Below are positions 35,954 through 44,339 of a stretch of 64,000 nucleotides of DNA, in pieces. Made by a program: the position numbers and the translations under genes. Under the pieces are notes generated by a model. That model did not search any database, was not told where the DNA came from, and saw only the letters and a program-made list of their open reading frames with translations. The DNA is from Paenibacillus dakarensis. GTDB taxonomy: Bacteria > Bacillota > Bacilli > Paenibacillales > Paenibacillaceae. Location: contig NZ_CDSE01000007.1 of assembly GCF_001373415.1 (NCBI RefSeq), positions 1-64,000 of the forward strand, in the 5' to 3' direction. Each line of letters begins with the position of its first letter. Position 1 is the stretch's first letter.

Positions 35954-37576
35954 ATACAACGAAAGATCACGTTATGTGCTGGAGGATGCTTCATCTGTTT
36001 GTTTATTGCCCTGTTTATTGCGATTCATCTTGAGATGGAACGGACGGTCGCTCCGCTTAATGAAAGTCTAACCCAGCAAATTGTTGATGCGCGCGGAGAG
36101 CAGATCTCCAGTTGGTTTGAGCAGCGTATGGGTGAAGTTGAACTGCTGGCTGCACTAGCTGCTGAACATGGGTGGCAGCAGGAGGATATGTTTAGAGAAG
36201 CAGAAGAATTAGAGCTGATGCGGAAGGATGAATATGAATCGATTCGAATCGTCGATGCGGATGGCTGGTCATGGTCAAGGGAGGATGAGCCATTCTCGAT
36301 CGTGGACCGTGATTACTACAAGCATCTCTTGACTGGCAATTCAAGCAGTGTGGTCAGCAATATGATTCGTTCACATGCTGTGAATCGAGCGGAGATTGTT
36401 GTTATTTTGCAGCGGGTAGAGCCGCGAGTCCATGATGAAGTGGCATATATCGCAGCAGCTGTTCCGATTGCGAAGATGAAGGAGATTGCACAAGAGATTC
36501 ATGTCTATGACGGCATGGGCAAGCTTTTGGATGAATATGAGACAGCTGAAGGCAAACATGATGATTCGCTTCAAAATAAGAAGGCGCAGCTGGCTACATT
36601 TACATCACCGATACTTCAGGTTCCAGGTTGGGAATTGATGTTCCAGGTGCCTGAGTCACAGCTTTCGCAAGGGACGAAGCGTACACAACGGTCTGCTCTC
36701 ATCGTTGGCGCTGTCATGGGCTTGTTCCTTCTAACGCTGCTGTTATTACTGGCCAAGTCGATTGTCAGGCCGATTCGTTCACTTCAAATTGTTATGCAGC
36801 AGGTGGAAGAAGGGGATCGGAGCCTGCGGGCTAGTGTTCAGGAACGGGATGAGATAGGCGAGCTTAGTAAGAGCTTTAATCAGATGCTCGTGAAGCTGTA
36901 CGGCTATGAGCAGGAGAAGAAGGAGATGGAGCTTCAGCTTATTCAAGAACAGATTAAACCGCATTTTCTATATAACACGCTGGATACGATTCAATGGAAG
37001 GCAGATGCGTACGGGGCGGATGATGTCGTAGAGCTTGTGGAGTCACTGAGTACATATTTTCGGCTAGGGCTAGGAAGCGGCAGTCAGTATGTAACTTTAG
37101 AGCAGGAGCTTTACCACGTGGAGAGCTATATGCATATTCAATGCGTGCGTTACGAAGATATTCTGGAGTATGAGCTCATGTATGATGAGCATCTCGGGGA
37201 TAAACGCGTTATTCGGTTTCTGCTGCAGCCGCTCGTGGAGAATGCGATCTATCATGGAATCAAGCCGTTGTGTGACCGAAAGAGCAAAATATCGATTAAG
37301 GCGTATGAAGATCATCAAGCTTTAGTCATTCGAGTCGATAATAATGGACAGCAGATTGCGCCTGAGCGATTAAATCAGATTCGTGAATCATTGAAGAGTG
37401 AAGTATGGAGAAACGATCAAGTTGGTTTTGGATTATACAGCGTGAACCATCGAATAAAGCTCGCATACGGTGAGCCGTATGGCTTACGTATATATAGCGA
37501 CAAGGGATTGACCAGCATGGTTTTGCAATTACCGTTAGAGGAGAGTAACGAAGATGTGGAATGTGCATATCGTTGA
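35954..37576 (+). CDS. Sensor histidine kinase, YesM type, probable AUA start
   Basis: A 540-aa kinase when read from ATA at 35954. It has helix 1 (about residues 7-26), an external sensing domain, helix 2 (SALIVGAVMGLFLLTLLLLL), a HAMP domain (RPIRSLQIVMQQVEEGDRSL, DEIGELSKSFNQM), the His-kinase motif QIKPHFLYNTLDTIQW and an ATPase domain (LLQPLVENAIYHGIKP). The frame opens after a TAG at 35939. The only codon correctly spaced after AGGAGGAG is ATA at 35954, and only this start gives a complete basic-hydrophobic first helix. TTG at 35999 would truncate that helix. It overlaps its response regulator and is divergent from the flavoprotein operon. Confidence 0.8.
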   Translation: MQRKITLCAGGCFICLFIALFIAIHLEMERTVAPLNESLTQQIVDARGEQISSWFEQRMGEVELLAALAAEHGWQQEDMFREAEELELMRKDEYESIRIVDADGWSWSREDEPFSIVDRDYYKHLLTGNSSSVVSNMIRSHAVNRAEIVVILQRVEPRVHDEVAYIAAAVPIAKMKEIAQEIHVYDGMGKLLDEYETAEGKHDDSLQNKKAQLATFTSPILQVPGWELMFQVPESQLSQGTKRTQRSALIVGAVMGLFLLTLLLLLAKSIVRPIRSLQIVMQQVEEGDRSLRASVQERDEIGELSKSFNQMLVKLYGYEQEKKEMELQLIQEQIKPHFLYNTLDTIQWKADAYGADDVVELVESLSTYFRLGLGSGSQYVTLEQELYHVESYMHIQCVRYEDILEYELMYDEHLGDKRVIRFLLQPLVENAIYHGIKPLCDRKSKISIKAYEDHQALVIRVDNNGQQIAPERLNQIRESLKSEVWRNDQVGFGLYSVNHRIKLAYGEPYGLRIYSDKGLTSMVLQLPLEESNEDVECAYR

Positions 37577-38333
37577 TGATGAAAGTACCATCCGGCATGG
37601 TTTAACGAAATATATTGAAGAGAGCCAGCTGCCTTTTCGAGTGGTGGGAAGTGCACGTCACGCAGCGGAGGAGCTCGAACTTATGGAGCAGTCTGAACCC
37701 CATGTCCTGTTTGTAGATATAAATATGCCGGATATGAACGGTCTTGATCTGCTGCGGCTGGTGAAGAGCCGTTATCATCAAGTGGTTGCCGTCATGGTCA
37801 GCGGTTATGATCAATTTGAATATGCACGGCAAGCACTGCAGTTGAACGCCTTCGATTATATGGTGAAGCCTGTTCCGAAGAGTGATCTGAAGCGGCTGCT
37901 GCAGAAGCTCGATCAGCATTTGCACAGCATTCATGACCAAGGAGATTTGTCAGCCGAAACGGTCTCAGAGCAGAAGAATAACAGGACACCAGACGGCTCC
38001 ATTATGATAAGCAAGATCACAGAATATATCGATAATCAATACTATGATCCTGAGCTGACTGTCACGCGGATCGCGGCATTGTTCCATATGAACCAGACAT
38101 ATTTAAGCAAACGAATGAAGCAGGAATTGGGGTCATCCTTTCTCGATTATTTGACAGAGGTGCGCATTTCGAAGGCGAAGGAACTGCTGGATCAGTCCAT
38201 GCATAATATCAAGATTGGCGATTTGGCTGTGAAGGTAGGCTATACGAATCAATATTATTTCAGCCGCCTGTTTAAAAGCCGAGTCGGTATGTGCCCCCTG
38301 GAATATAAGAAACGAGGAATAGAGTGTATGTGA
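37554..38333 (+). CDS. Response regulator, YesN type (receiver + AraC HTH)
   Basis: A 259-aa regulator. The receiver domain has the acidic pair in HIVDDE, the phospho-acceptor Asp55 in FVDINMPDMNG and the Lys in DYMVKPV. Residues 155-255 carry two AraC HTH motifs (LTVTRIAALFHMNQTYLSKRMKQ and IKIGDLAVKVGYTNQYYFSRLFK). It overlaps the kinase gene by 23 nt, so the pair is coexpressed. The likely target is the divergent flavoprotein operon, an inference from position. Confidence 0.9.
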   Translation: MWNVHIVDDESTIRHGLTKYIEESQLPFRVVGSARHAAEELELMEQSEPHVLFVDINMPDMNGLDLLRLVKSRYHQVVAVMVSGYDQFEYARQALQLNAFDYMVKPVPKSDLKRLLQKLDQHLHSIHDQGDLSAETVSEQKNNRTPDGSIMISKITEYIDNQYYDPELTVTRIAALFHMNQTYLSKRMKQELGSSFLDYLTEVRISKAKELLDQSMHNIKIGDLAVKVGYTNQYYFSRLFKSRVGMCPLEYKKRGIECM

Positions 38334-38337
38334 TGAG

Positions 38338-38367
38338 GAGAGCGCAGTGATGCTGCGTCTCTTTTTT
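38338..38367 (+). terminator. Terminator after the response regulator gene
   Basis: GAGAGCGCAG / CTGCGTCTC forms a stem with one bulge and is followed by seven T residues. Confidence 0.8.
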
Positions 38368-38476
38368 TATGAATCAGGAAGGAAAGAGTCAAAAATCCCG
38401 CCAATATTATAGTAAAATTAGTAAGTGACGAGCGCGAATTAACGATATGGCGTTATATATGAGGGGGGCGAATTGG

Positions 38477-38683
38477 ATGAGTCAGTGGGAATATAGAACG
38501 GTGAAATATCAGACTGGCGGTTTTTTAGGCGGAAAAGTGAAAGAGCAAGAGCTGGACGAACTGCTGAATCAATATGGTTATGAAGGCTGGGAGCTGGTAT
38601 CATGCTTCGATACGAGTCTATCTCAAGGGCAGTCAAGGGACATTATTATGATATTCAAACGAGAGGCCTATGTAGGACGTTAA
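38477..38683 (+). CDS. DUF4177 family protein
   Basis: A 68-aa protein of the DUF4177 type, beginning MSQWEYRTVKYQ, with the characteristic LLNQYGYEGWELVS and IMIFKRE segments. Function unknown. ATG at 38477 follows GAGGGGGG. The next gene starts about 30 nt after its stop. Confidence 0.75.
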   Translation: MSQWEYRTVKYQTGGFLGGKVKEQELDELLNQYGYEGWELVSCFDTSLSQGQSRDIIMIFKREAYVGR

Positions 38684-38715
38684 AAGCCGGAGCTAAGGCC
38701 AAGGAGGGAAACCGC

Positions 38716-39471
38716 TTGATTATACGGGAGACGGAAGAAAGTTTTGTGATGACAGCACAGGATGAACATGCACATTTCTCAGAGGCGGTAGCCCAGGGAT
38801 TCCGGGAGGAATGGTTTTTAGGCGATAAATACATGGAGGACTGCATGCTTGCCATTCGGGAGCACGACCGAAGCTGGATTCGCCTGGACGATACGCCGAT
38901 CTGGAATGATCACGCTCATGTACCGTTTTCGTTCATCGATTACCCCGTTTTGCCGAAGCTGGTAATGTACGAACGGGGAGTGGATGAAGTAGAGGCGATG
39001 AGCGCTTACGCGGCGCTTCTCTGCAGTATGCATTATGCGTCATTTTTCAAGTCGGTTCAGGGTGCCGGTCATGAAGCTGAGATGGAGTTCTATCACCGGG
39101 AGCTTGCGCGCCAGACAAGATTGAAGCTGGTGCTGCAAGAGCCGGATGAAATGCTGATTGCGAGACATTTTCAACTGCTGCAATTATGTGATGATATTTC
39201 CTTATATGTCTGCATGAACAAGGAAGGTGTATCAAAGGAGCAGGAGAATCCGTGGTTTAAACAGGGCTTTAATAGCTTGGTGGACGGGCAGCGGTTTATC
39301 GCGGAGTGGGTCAGCCGGCAGGAGATCCGCATCACCCCGGGTCTGTTCGCACAAGAATGGACAGCGGTGCTACGGAACAAGCATGTTCCGAAGAAACGAA
39401 TTCGCGAAGTTGGGATCCATGCGGCCTATCAAGAGTGTGAGTGGACAGAGGTTAAGGTATCATTTGTTTAG
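38716..39471 (+). CDS. DUF3891 family protein
   Basis: A 251-aa soluble protein. DEHAHFSEAVAQGF near the N-terminus, AIREHDRSWIRLDDTPIW, SAYAALLCSMHYASFF and a LCDDISLYVCMN segment give a pattern of conserved His and Asp typical of DUF3891, possibly HD-like metal binding. Activity unknown. TTG at 38716 is preceded by AAGGAGG with 9-nt spacing; upstream in-frame ATG at 38602 lies inside the DUF4177 gene. Confidence 0.72.
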   Translation: MIIRETEESFVMTAQDEHAHFSEAVAQGFREEWFLGDKYMEDCMLAIREHDRSWIRLDDTPIWNDHAHVPFSFIDYPVLPKLVMYERGVDEVEAMSAYAALLCSMHYASFFKSVQGAGHEAEMEFYHRELARQTRLKLVLQEPDEMLIARHFQLLQLCDDISLYVCMNKEGVSKEQENPWFKQGFNSLVDGQRFIAEWVSRQEIRITPGLFAQEWTAVLRNKHVPKKRIREVGIHAAYQECEWTEVKVSFV

Positions 39472-39529
39472 GAATACTGGATAGCCGTGGCGGCTGAGGA
39501 GCGCTCCCTGACGTTGTTTAAATGAAACT

Positions 39530-39570
39530 AAAGCCGATACCCCTTATATCACAGGGGTATCGGCTTTTTA
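39530..39570. terminator. Bidirectional terminator between convergent genes
   Basis: AAAGCCGATACCCCT / AGGGGTATCGGCTTT is a perfect 15-bp stem with an 8-nt loop and T-tracts on both strands, serving 39471 (plus) and 39580 (minus). Confidence 0.9.
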
Positions 39571-39579
39571 GAGGATCGT

Positions 39580-39921
39580 TTATAACGATGCAGCTGCCTG
39601 CTGCATAAGGGATGACAATTGATCCAGATCGACAGGTTGGTCTTTTTTCAGCTTGATGGTTTTTCTTTCGGGAGGACCATCGAACAATCCTTCAGGGAGT
39701 GTAAGCTCACTTGTATTAAAGATGGTGAAGCTAACAGCGTCTTTCGATGTGCTGATCGCGGCAGCGTATTTTCCATTCTTCAAAAAGTGGGGCTTCTTGT
39801 ACTGAATGCGTTCCTGAACGTCTGGCACGGCTTGGTGGACCGTCTCTCGCAGGCTGAAGCAGAGCTCCCTTTGCCATGGTTCCTTGACCGTTTCAATAAA
39901 TTCTGGTACCTCTGGATTCAT
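39580..39921 (-). CDS. DUF1801 (YdhG-like) protein
   Basis: A 113-aa protein with the IQYKKPHFLKNGKYAAAIS core of the DUF1801/YdhG family, seen in proteins of unclear role (some called iron chaperones). It follows the VOC gene by 36 nt in the same direction and is likely the last gene of the ECF42 operon. Such DUF1801 proteins are often near ECF42-type sigma genes. Confidence 0.75.
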   Translation of the reverse strand: MNPEVPEFIETVKEPWQRELCFSLRETVHQAVPDVQERIQYKKPHFLKNGKYAAAISTSKDAVSFTIFNTSELTLPEGLFDGPPERKTIKLKKDQPVDLDQLSSLMQQAAASL

Positions 39922-39957
39922 TCTAAATCCTCCTAAACAGCTATATTTTTTATTTGG

Positions 39958-40353
39958 TTACTGCTTGGTAATCATCCACGTCACGCCGTATTTATCAACG
40001 ACTTCACCATAATAAGCACCCCATGGCTGCAGAGCGAGAGGATGTTTGCTTTCGCCGCCCTCGCTGAGTTTGGCATAGGCTGTTTCAGCTTCTGACACAT
40101 CGTCATAGGTCAAGGAAAGACTGATGCTGCGACTATACGACACGGGTTCGAAGGAATCGGAAATCATTAATGTATTGGTCCCTGCCACAGTAAGCGCCAA
40201 ATGCATAACTTTATCCTTTAACCCCTCTGGTGATCCCGGCATCTCACCGAACGTAGTGAGGAACTGAATTTCTCCACCGAGTGACTCGATATAAAAATTA
40301 GCCTGACCTCTTGCATCTGCTGACATCAGATATGAATTCAAATATGCGCTCAT
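39958..40353 (-). CDS. VOC family (PhnB-like) protein
   Basis: A 131-aa vicinal-oxygen-chelate fold protein. It starts MSAYLNSYLMSADARGQANFY and contains GDPEG-type MPGSPEGLKDKVMHLAL, LMISDS and the C-terminal GAYYGEVVDKYGVTWMI typical of PhnB-like/DUF 3-dmu-9 proteins. ATG at 40353 follows AAGAGGTTG; an in-frame upstream ATG is less well placed. Probably a target gene of the adjacent ECF42-type sigma factor. Confidence 0.8.
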   Translation of the reverse strand: MSAYLNSYLMSADARGQANFYIESLGGEIQFLTTFGEMPGSPEGLKDKVMHLALTVAGTNTLMISDSFEPVSYSRSISLSLTYDDVSEAETAYAKLSEGGESKHPLALQPWGAYYGEVVDKYGVTWMITKQ

Positions 40354-40540
40354 AATTAACAACCTCTTTCTATTCGTTTAATGTAGTAGGACCATTGTTT
40401 GAGGAATATATTGACCGTTAACTTTGGTCTCTATGAATACAACGAATGAGGATTGGTGAAGTCGACAGGTACTCGAAAAAAATATTCAAATAAATTTTTA
40501 TTTCTTCTTCGGTCCCATAACCTGGTGAAGCATACCCTTT

Positions 40541-41809
40541 TTAACGATTGCCTGGTTGATCAGGCGAACACTCATCAGCACGCTTGAGGAGAAAATCACG
40601 CTCACGCTCGTTGTGCGTCAGCGCTGAGGCACGGAGGAACTCTTTATGAGCTTCGTCAAGACGGCCAAGCTTCACAAGCAGATCTCCCCGCACGTTAGGG
40701 AGAAGATGATAGTTCTTCAGCGATGGATCCGATTTCAACTCATCTACCAGCTGAAGCCCAACCGCAGGGCCAAACGCCATAGCGATGGAAACCGCACGAT
40801 TCAACTCGATGACGGGAGAAGGTGCAATCCGTACTAATGCTTCGTAGAGGGCAGCGATTCGAATCCAGTCGGTCTCAGATGCGGTACGCGCCTGGGCGTG
40901 GCAAGCGGATATGGCTGCTTGCAGGGTATAGGGGCCATTCGGCTGCCCGAGCTTGTAGGCCTTTTCGAGGGAAGCCAATCCGCGTCTGATCAGCAGATGG
41001 TCCCAAAGTGCCCGGTTTTGGTCCATGAGAAGGATGGGTTCACCCGTAGCGTTCACCCGAGTTTTGAAACGGGACGATTGGAGCTCCATTAAAGCAACGA
41101 GTCCATACACTTCCGATTCATTCGTTATCATCTCCGCAAGGACCCGGCCGAGCCTAAGTGCTTCTTGGCATAGCACAGGGCGTATCCAGTTCCCGCCTGA
41201 AGTAGCGTTATAGCCTTCGTTATACATCAGATAGATAACCTCTAGAACAGTGGATAGGCGCTCCTTCAGTTCATTTCCCTCCGGCAAATCAAGGTAAATC
41301 TGCGCTTCTCTCAAAGTTCGTTTGGCACGAACAATCCGTTGTGAGATGGTAGATTCAGCAACAAGAAAGGCATGTGCGATTTCATCTGTTGTGAGTCCTC
41401 CAAGCAGACGCAAGGTCAAGGCTATGCGTGCTTCCCGAGATAGGACCGGGTGGCAGGTGGTGAAAATCAATCTCAGAAGATCGTCGCCAATCTCGCCATC
41501 CAGCTGAAACTCCAGTTCTTGATCGGAAGCGGTATATAAGTCGTTACTGCGGCCGTACTCTTCATATTTACGATCGCGCAGCTTATTTCTTCGCATCAGA
41601 TCAATTGCACGTCGCTTCGCTGTTGTCATTAGCCAAGCACCCGGATTATCTGGCATGCCGTGATCCGGCCACTGTTCGAGTGCAATCACAAGTGCATCTT
41701 GAGCAAGGTCTTCAGCTAGTCCGATATCGCGTACCATGCGTGCCAGTACTGCGATAAGCTTGGCTGACTCCATTCGCCAAATAGCATCGATCGTTGCTGA
41801 CGAAGTCAT
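40541..41809 (-). CDS. ECF42-type sigma factor with C-terminal SnoaL-free TPR-like extension
   Basis: A 422-aa sigma factor. Region 2 (AEDLAQDALVIALEQWPDHGMPDNPGAW) and region 4 (LTTDEIAHAFLVAESTISQRIVRAKRTLR) occupy the first about 180 residues. The long C-terminal extension (about residues 185-415, with EVIYLMYNEGYNATSGG, IRIAALYEALVRIAPSPVIELNRAVSIAM and a TPR-like VRGDLLVKLGRLDEAHKEFLRA) is the mark of group ECF42. Its start codon overlaps the end of the DGPF gene by 4 nt, the standard ECF42 gene pair. Family studies find no classical anti-sigma factor and a need for the C-terminal extension. Confidence 0.88.
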   Translation of the reverse strand: MTSSATIDAIWRMESAKLIAVLARMVRDIGLAEDLAQDALVIALEQWPDHGMPDNPGAWLMTTAKRRAIDLMRRNKLRDRKYEEYGRSNDLYTASDQELEFQLDGEIGDDLLRLIFTTCHPVLSREARIALTLRLLGGLTTDEIAHAFLVAESTISQRIVRAKRTLREAQIYLDLPEGNELKERLSTVLEVIYLMYNEGYNATSGGNWIRPVLCQEALRLGRVLAEMITNESEVYGLVALMELQSSRFKTRVNATGEPILLMDQNRALWDHLLIRRGLASLEKAYKLGQPNGPYTLQAAISACHAQARTASETDWIRIAALYEALVRIAPSPVIELNRAVSIAMAFGPAVGLQLVDELKSDPSLKNYHLLPNVRGDLLVKLGRLDEAHKEFLRASALTHNERERDFLLKRADECSPDQPGNR

Positions 41810-42240
41810 GATTTCGACGTCCTCTTCATCTGCTCACGAAAAGAGGCTTCCATCGCGAGCGTCCTTGGATTTTGGGTTAAATCTGTTGCCTCGAATACTT
41901 GACGAAGTTCAATAACTCCTGCTCCGTGACCATGAGGGTCAGGCATCCGCATCGCCCATTCAATGGCTTCTTCTCTCGAATTGACTTCAATCAGCGTGTA
42001 GCCTGCTATTAACTCTTTGGTCTCTGTGAAGGGGCCGTCGGTGACCACCGGCTTTTCGCCGGGCTTGGGATAAGATATTCGGATACCATTTGAACTGGAT
42101 TGCAGACCATCGGCAGCAAGAAGAACACCTGCCTTTGCTAGCTCCTCGTTATAACGCAGCATGGCTTCAAGCAGCTCTTGATCAGGCACAATGCCAGCTT
42201 CAGAGTCCTGCGTAGCTTTAACAATCATCATGAATCGCAT
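41806..42240 (-). CDS. YCII/DGPF-domain protein (ECF42 partner)
   Basis: A 144-aa YCII-related protein carrying the DGPF motif in VTDGPFTETKELIAGYTLIEV. DGPF proteins are the conserved genetic partners and proposed targets of ECF42 sigma factors. ATG at 42240 follows AGGAGG on the minus strand. It is the first gene of a four-gene operon (DGPF, sigma, VOC, DUF1801). Confidence 0.9.
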   Translation of the reverse strand: MRFMMIVKATQDSEAGIVPDQELLEAMLRYNEELAKAGVLLAADGLQSSSNGIRISYPKPGEKPVVTDGPFTETKELIAGYTLIEVNSREEAIEWAMRMPDPHGHGAGVIELRQVFEATDLTQNPRTLAMEASFREQMKRTSKS

Positions 42241-42261
42241 GGGTGGAATCCTCCTAATTCC

Positions 42262-42280
42262 ATTAGCGTCCTATTAGCGT
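42262..42280. promoter_or_regulatory. ATTAGCGT direct repeats in the DGPF-ECF42 leader
   Basis: ATTAGCGT occurs at 42262-42269 and 42273-42280, an exact 11-bp period (one DNA turn), about 22 nt upstream of the DGPF start codon and just before its ribosome binding site. This arrangement suggests a regulator-binding site or the ECF promoter itself. Confidence 0.4.
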
Positions 42281-42516
42281 TAACTAATTTGTACCATAAT
42301 TTTCTTGCATTTGTTAATACCTACTTTATCTAATGAATATGAGCAGTTGGATTGATGGATTATGTAAGGATTATGCTTAGTAATAAGTCCGCTTCCCTAA
42401 TAGGAGAAGGAGCTTTCTCATAAGATATAGAATTGCTTAAGAACATTCATCAGGCTCATAGACAATTGTGAAGGGAAAGCAAGTGAAAGGTAACCTTAAT
42501 AGAGGGGGGAGACCAG

Positions 42517-43461
42517 ATGCATGTAACCATGTTGTCGGAACAAGCTTACGAGGTGAACGGATTAAATATTCAGCATATACTGAGCCGGAAATTTTGCGTA
42601 TTTGATCTGGAAGCGACGGGCATTCAGGCGGAGACAGAACGGATTATCCAGATCGGAGCCGTCCTGATGGTTAAGGATGGGTTAATTCCGGGTAAAACCT
42701 TCAATACTTACGTCAAGCCAGCCAAGCCGATTCCGCCAGAGATTGAAACCTTAACCGGCATATACAATGGTGATGTACAGCATGCGCCGGGGCTGGGAGA
42801 GGTTTACGGATCATTTCTGGATTTTGCAGAAGGAACTATTCTGGTTACCCATGCAGGCTATGAGTTCGATCTGCCGCTGCTGCAGCGGGAATGTGCTCGT
42901 CAGGGCCTTGCGGCACCAGCCAACCCTTGTATCGATACGAAGGCATTGTTTACATATCTTCATCCTGAAGTGGAGAATATCATTTCAACAGACTTCCTCC
43001 TGAACTACTACAGACTGGAGAGTAAAGGGATACAAAGGCATGATGCATTGGGAGACAGCCTGCTAATTGGACAGATATTCATGGAAATGCTTAAGGAGCT
43101 TGAAGCGCGAAATATGGAGCATCTTGAAATCACAAGCCCCGTTCATGTCAAAAGATTTCAGCTGCCGCCGTTAAAAAAGAGACCTCACACCAGCCCGAGC
43201 CATGAGCACTTTCCGGCGCTCACCAGACAGCAGCGCTCCTTGTTTCTGGGCATGATCGTTCTGTTTCTGCTGACAACCTCACTCACCGGAATGGTCGACA
43301 TGATGACCTTCCGCCTGCGGTGGAACGGTCATCTGTCAGGCAACGGCAATCCGGCCCTGCTTGTGGTATTTATTCTTATTCCGCTATATATTGCACTTCT
43401 TATTCTGACAGGCAGATCATTCCGGCAAATACCTGGCTGTGCAAAATATGAAGCTGTATGA
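42517..43461 (+). CDS. DEDDh 3'-5' exonuclease with C-terminal membrane anchor
   Basis: A 314-aa protein. Residues 23-195 form a DnaQ-like exonuclease: FDLEATG (Asp30, Glu32), THAGYEFDLP (Asp118) and RHDALGD (His175, Asp180), all four acidic residues plus the His present. After a Pro/Lys/His linker there are two transmembrane helices (about 242-262 and 280-299). Membrane-tethered DnaQ nucleases are unusual. The last about 10 residues run into the rhamnosidase remnant in another frame, so the C-terminus may be altered by a deletion. ATG at 42517 follows AGGGGGGAG. Confidence 0.78.
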   Translation: MHVTMLSEQAYEVNGLNIQHILSRKFCVFDLEATGIQAETERIIQIGAVLMVKDGLIPGKTFNTYVKPAKPIPPEIETLTGIYNGDVQHAPGLGEVYGSFLDFAEGTILVTHAGYEFDLPLLQRECARQGLAAPANPCIDTKALFTYLHPEVENIISTDFLLNYYRLESKGIQRHDALGDSLLIGQIFMEMLKELEARNMEHLEITSPVHVKRFQLPPLKKRPHTSPSHEHFPALTRQQRSLFLGMIVLFLLTTSLTGMVDMMTFRLRWNGHLSGNGNPALLVVFILIPLYIALLILTGRSFRQIPGCAKYEAV

Positions 43462-44257
43462 TGCCTTGCTAAGAACGGCGAAGATGGCAGCGATCATCGG
43501 GCTGGAACAGGAGTCTGGCCGAATGGAGGCCACTGCCGGATCTTTGAGAGACGCTGTTATTAAAGGTTTCTACCTTGATGAACGGGGGCGCTTTATCGAT
43601 AGCTCTGAATCTGATTGCAGCAGCCAGGGAGTCAATGTATTAGCTCTGCAGTTCGGTCTGATCGAGGGAGATGCCCGCCGCTCTCTGCTGGCTGCAGTTG
43701 AAGCGGAGGAATGGACATGCAGAACACTGCTTTCCTTGAATCTTCTTCAGGTACTGTTTGAGAACGGTTATAAAGAATCTGCTTACCGGATATTAAGCCG
43801 AGAAGCATTTCCCGGCTGGGGATATATGATATCCAAAGGGGATCGAACCGTGTGGGAGGGCTTCGATGATATAGAGTCCCATTGCCATGCATGGAACGGA
43901 TATCCGGCGAGACTCATGGCAGAATACATCGTCGGGATACGCGCTCTTGCTCCAGGTTTTAAGCGCACGGCAATTGAACCGTATTTGCCGGATGATTTAA
44001 CTTACGCGGAGTCTGCTGTACCAACACCATATGGAATTATAAAGGCAGGCTGGTATAAAGAAGAGCGAGGGTTGAAGCTGAACTGCTCGATTCCGTCCGG
44101 CATAACCGGCGTTATTGCCTTTCCGGAGCAAGCAAACGGAGTGGTCACGATTGAACAGGATGGAGAAATAATTAAGGCTCTGAGCCATGCCTCGAGCGTG
44201 GAGCTTGAGACGGGCGAGTATGTGCTGAGGATCAAATATTCAGTAACAGAGAATTAA
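43409..44257 (+). pseudogene. C-terminal remnant of an alpha-L-rhamnosidase (GH78)
   Basis: An open frame of 282 codons from after TGA at 43406 to TAA at 44257. It matches the second half of a GH78 catalytic domain plus its C-terminal beta domain: KLYDALLRTAKMAAIIG helix, RTVWEGFDDIESHCHAWNGYP, AEYIVGIRALAPGFKRTAIEP and VPTPYGIIKAGW. The N-terminal domains and the general acid Glu region are missing, and the first usable start (GTG 43439) lies inside the exonuclease gene without a ribosome binding site. It is therefore a deletion remnant, not a working glycosidase. Confidence 0.75.
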
Positions 44258-44277
44258 TGCATATACAAAACGAACTT

Positions 44278-44320
44278 CAGGGCAGTCCCAGGTCCGTTGA
44301 CCTTGTGAGACTGCCCTGTT
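44278..44320. terminator. Terminator between the rhamnosidase remnant and the response regulator gene
   Basis: CAGGGCAGTC / GACTGCCCTG is a 10-bp perfect stem with inner pairing AGGT/ACCT, in the gap between convergent genes. Confidence 0.65.
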
Positions 44321-44339
44321 TCCGTTCTTCCCGTTCAAG

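Noticed and set aside
35999-37576. TTG at 35999 as start of the YesM-type kinase
   Set aside because: It would leave a first helix of only about 11 hydrophobic residues and a 12-nt gap to its nearest GGAGG, while the ATA at 35954 has a better site and a full helix. It is kept as the alternative.
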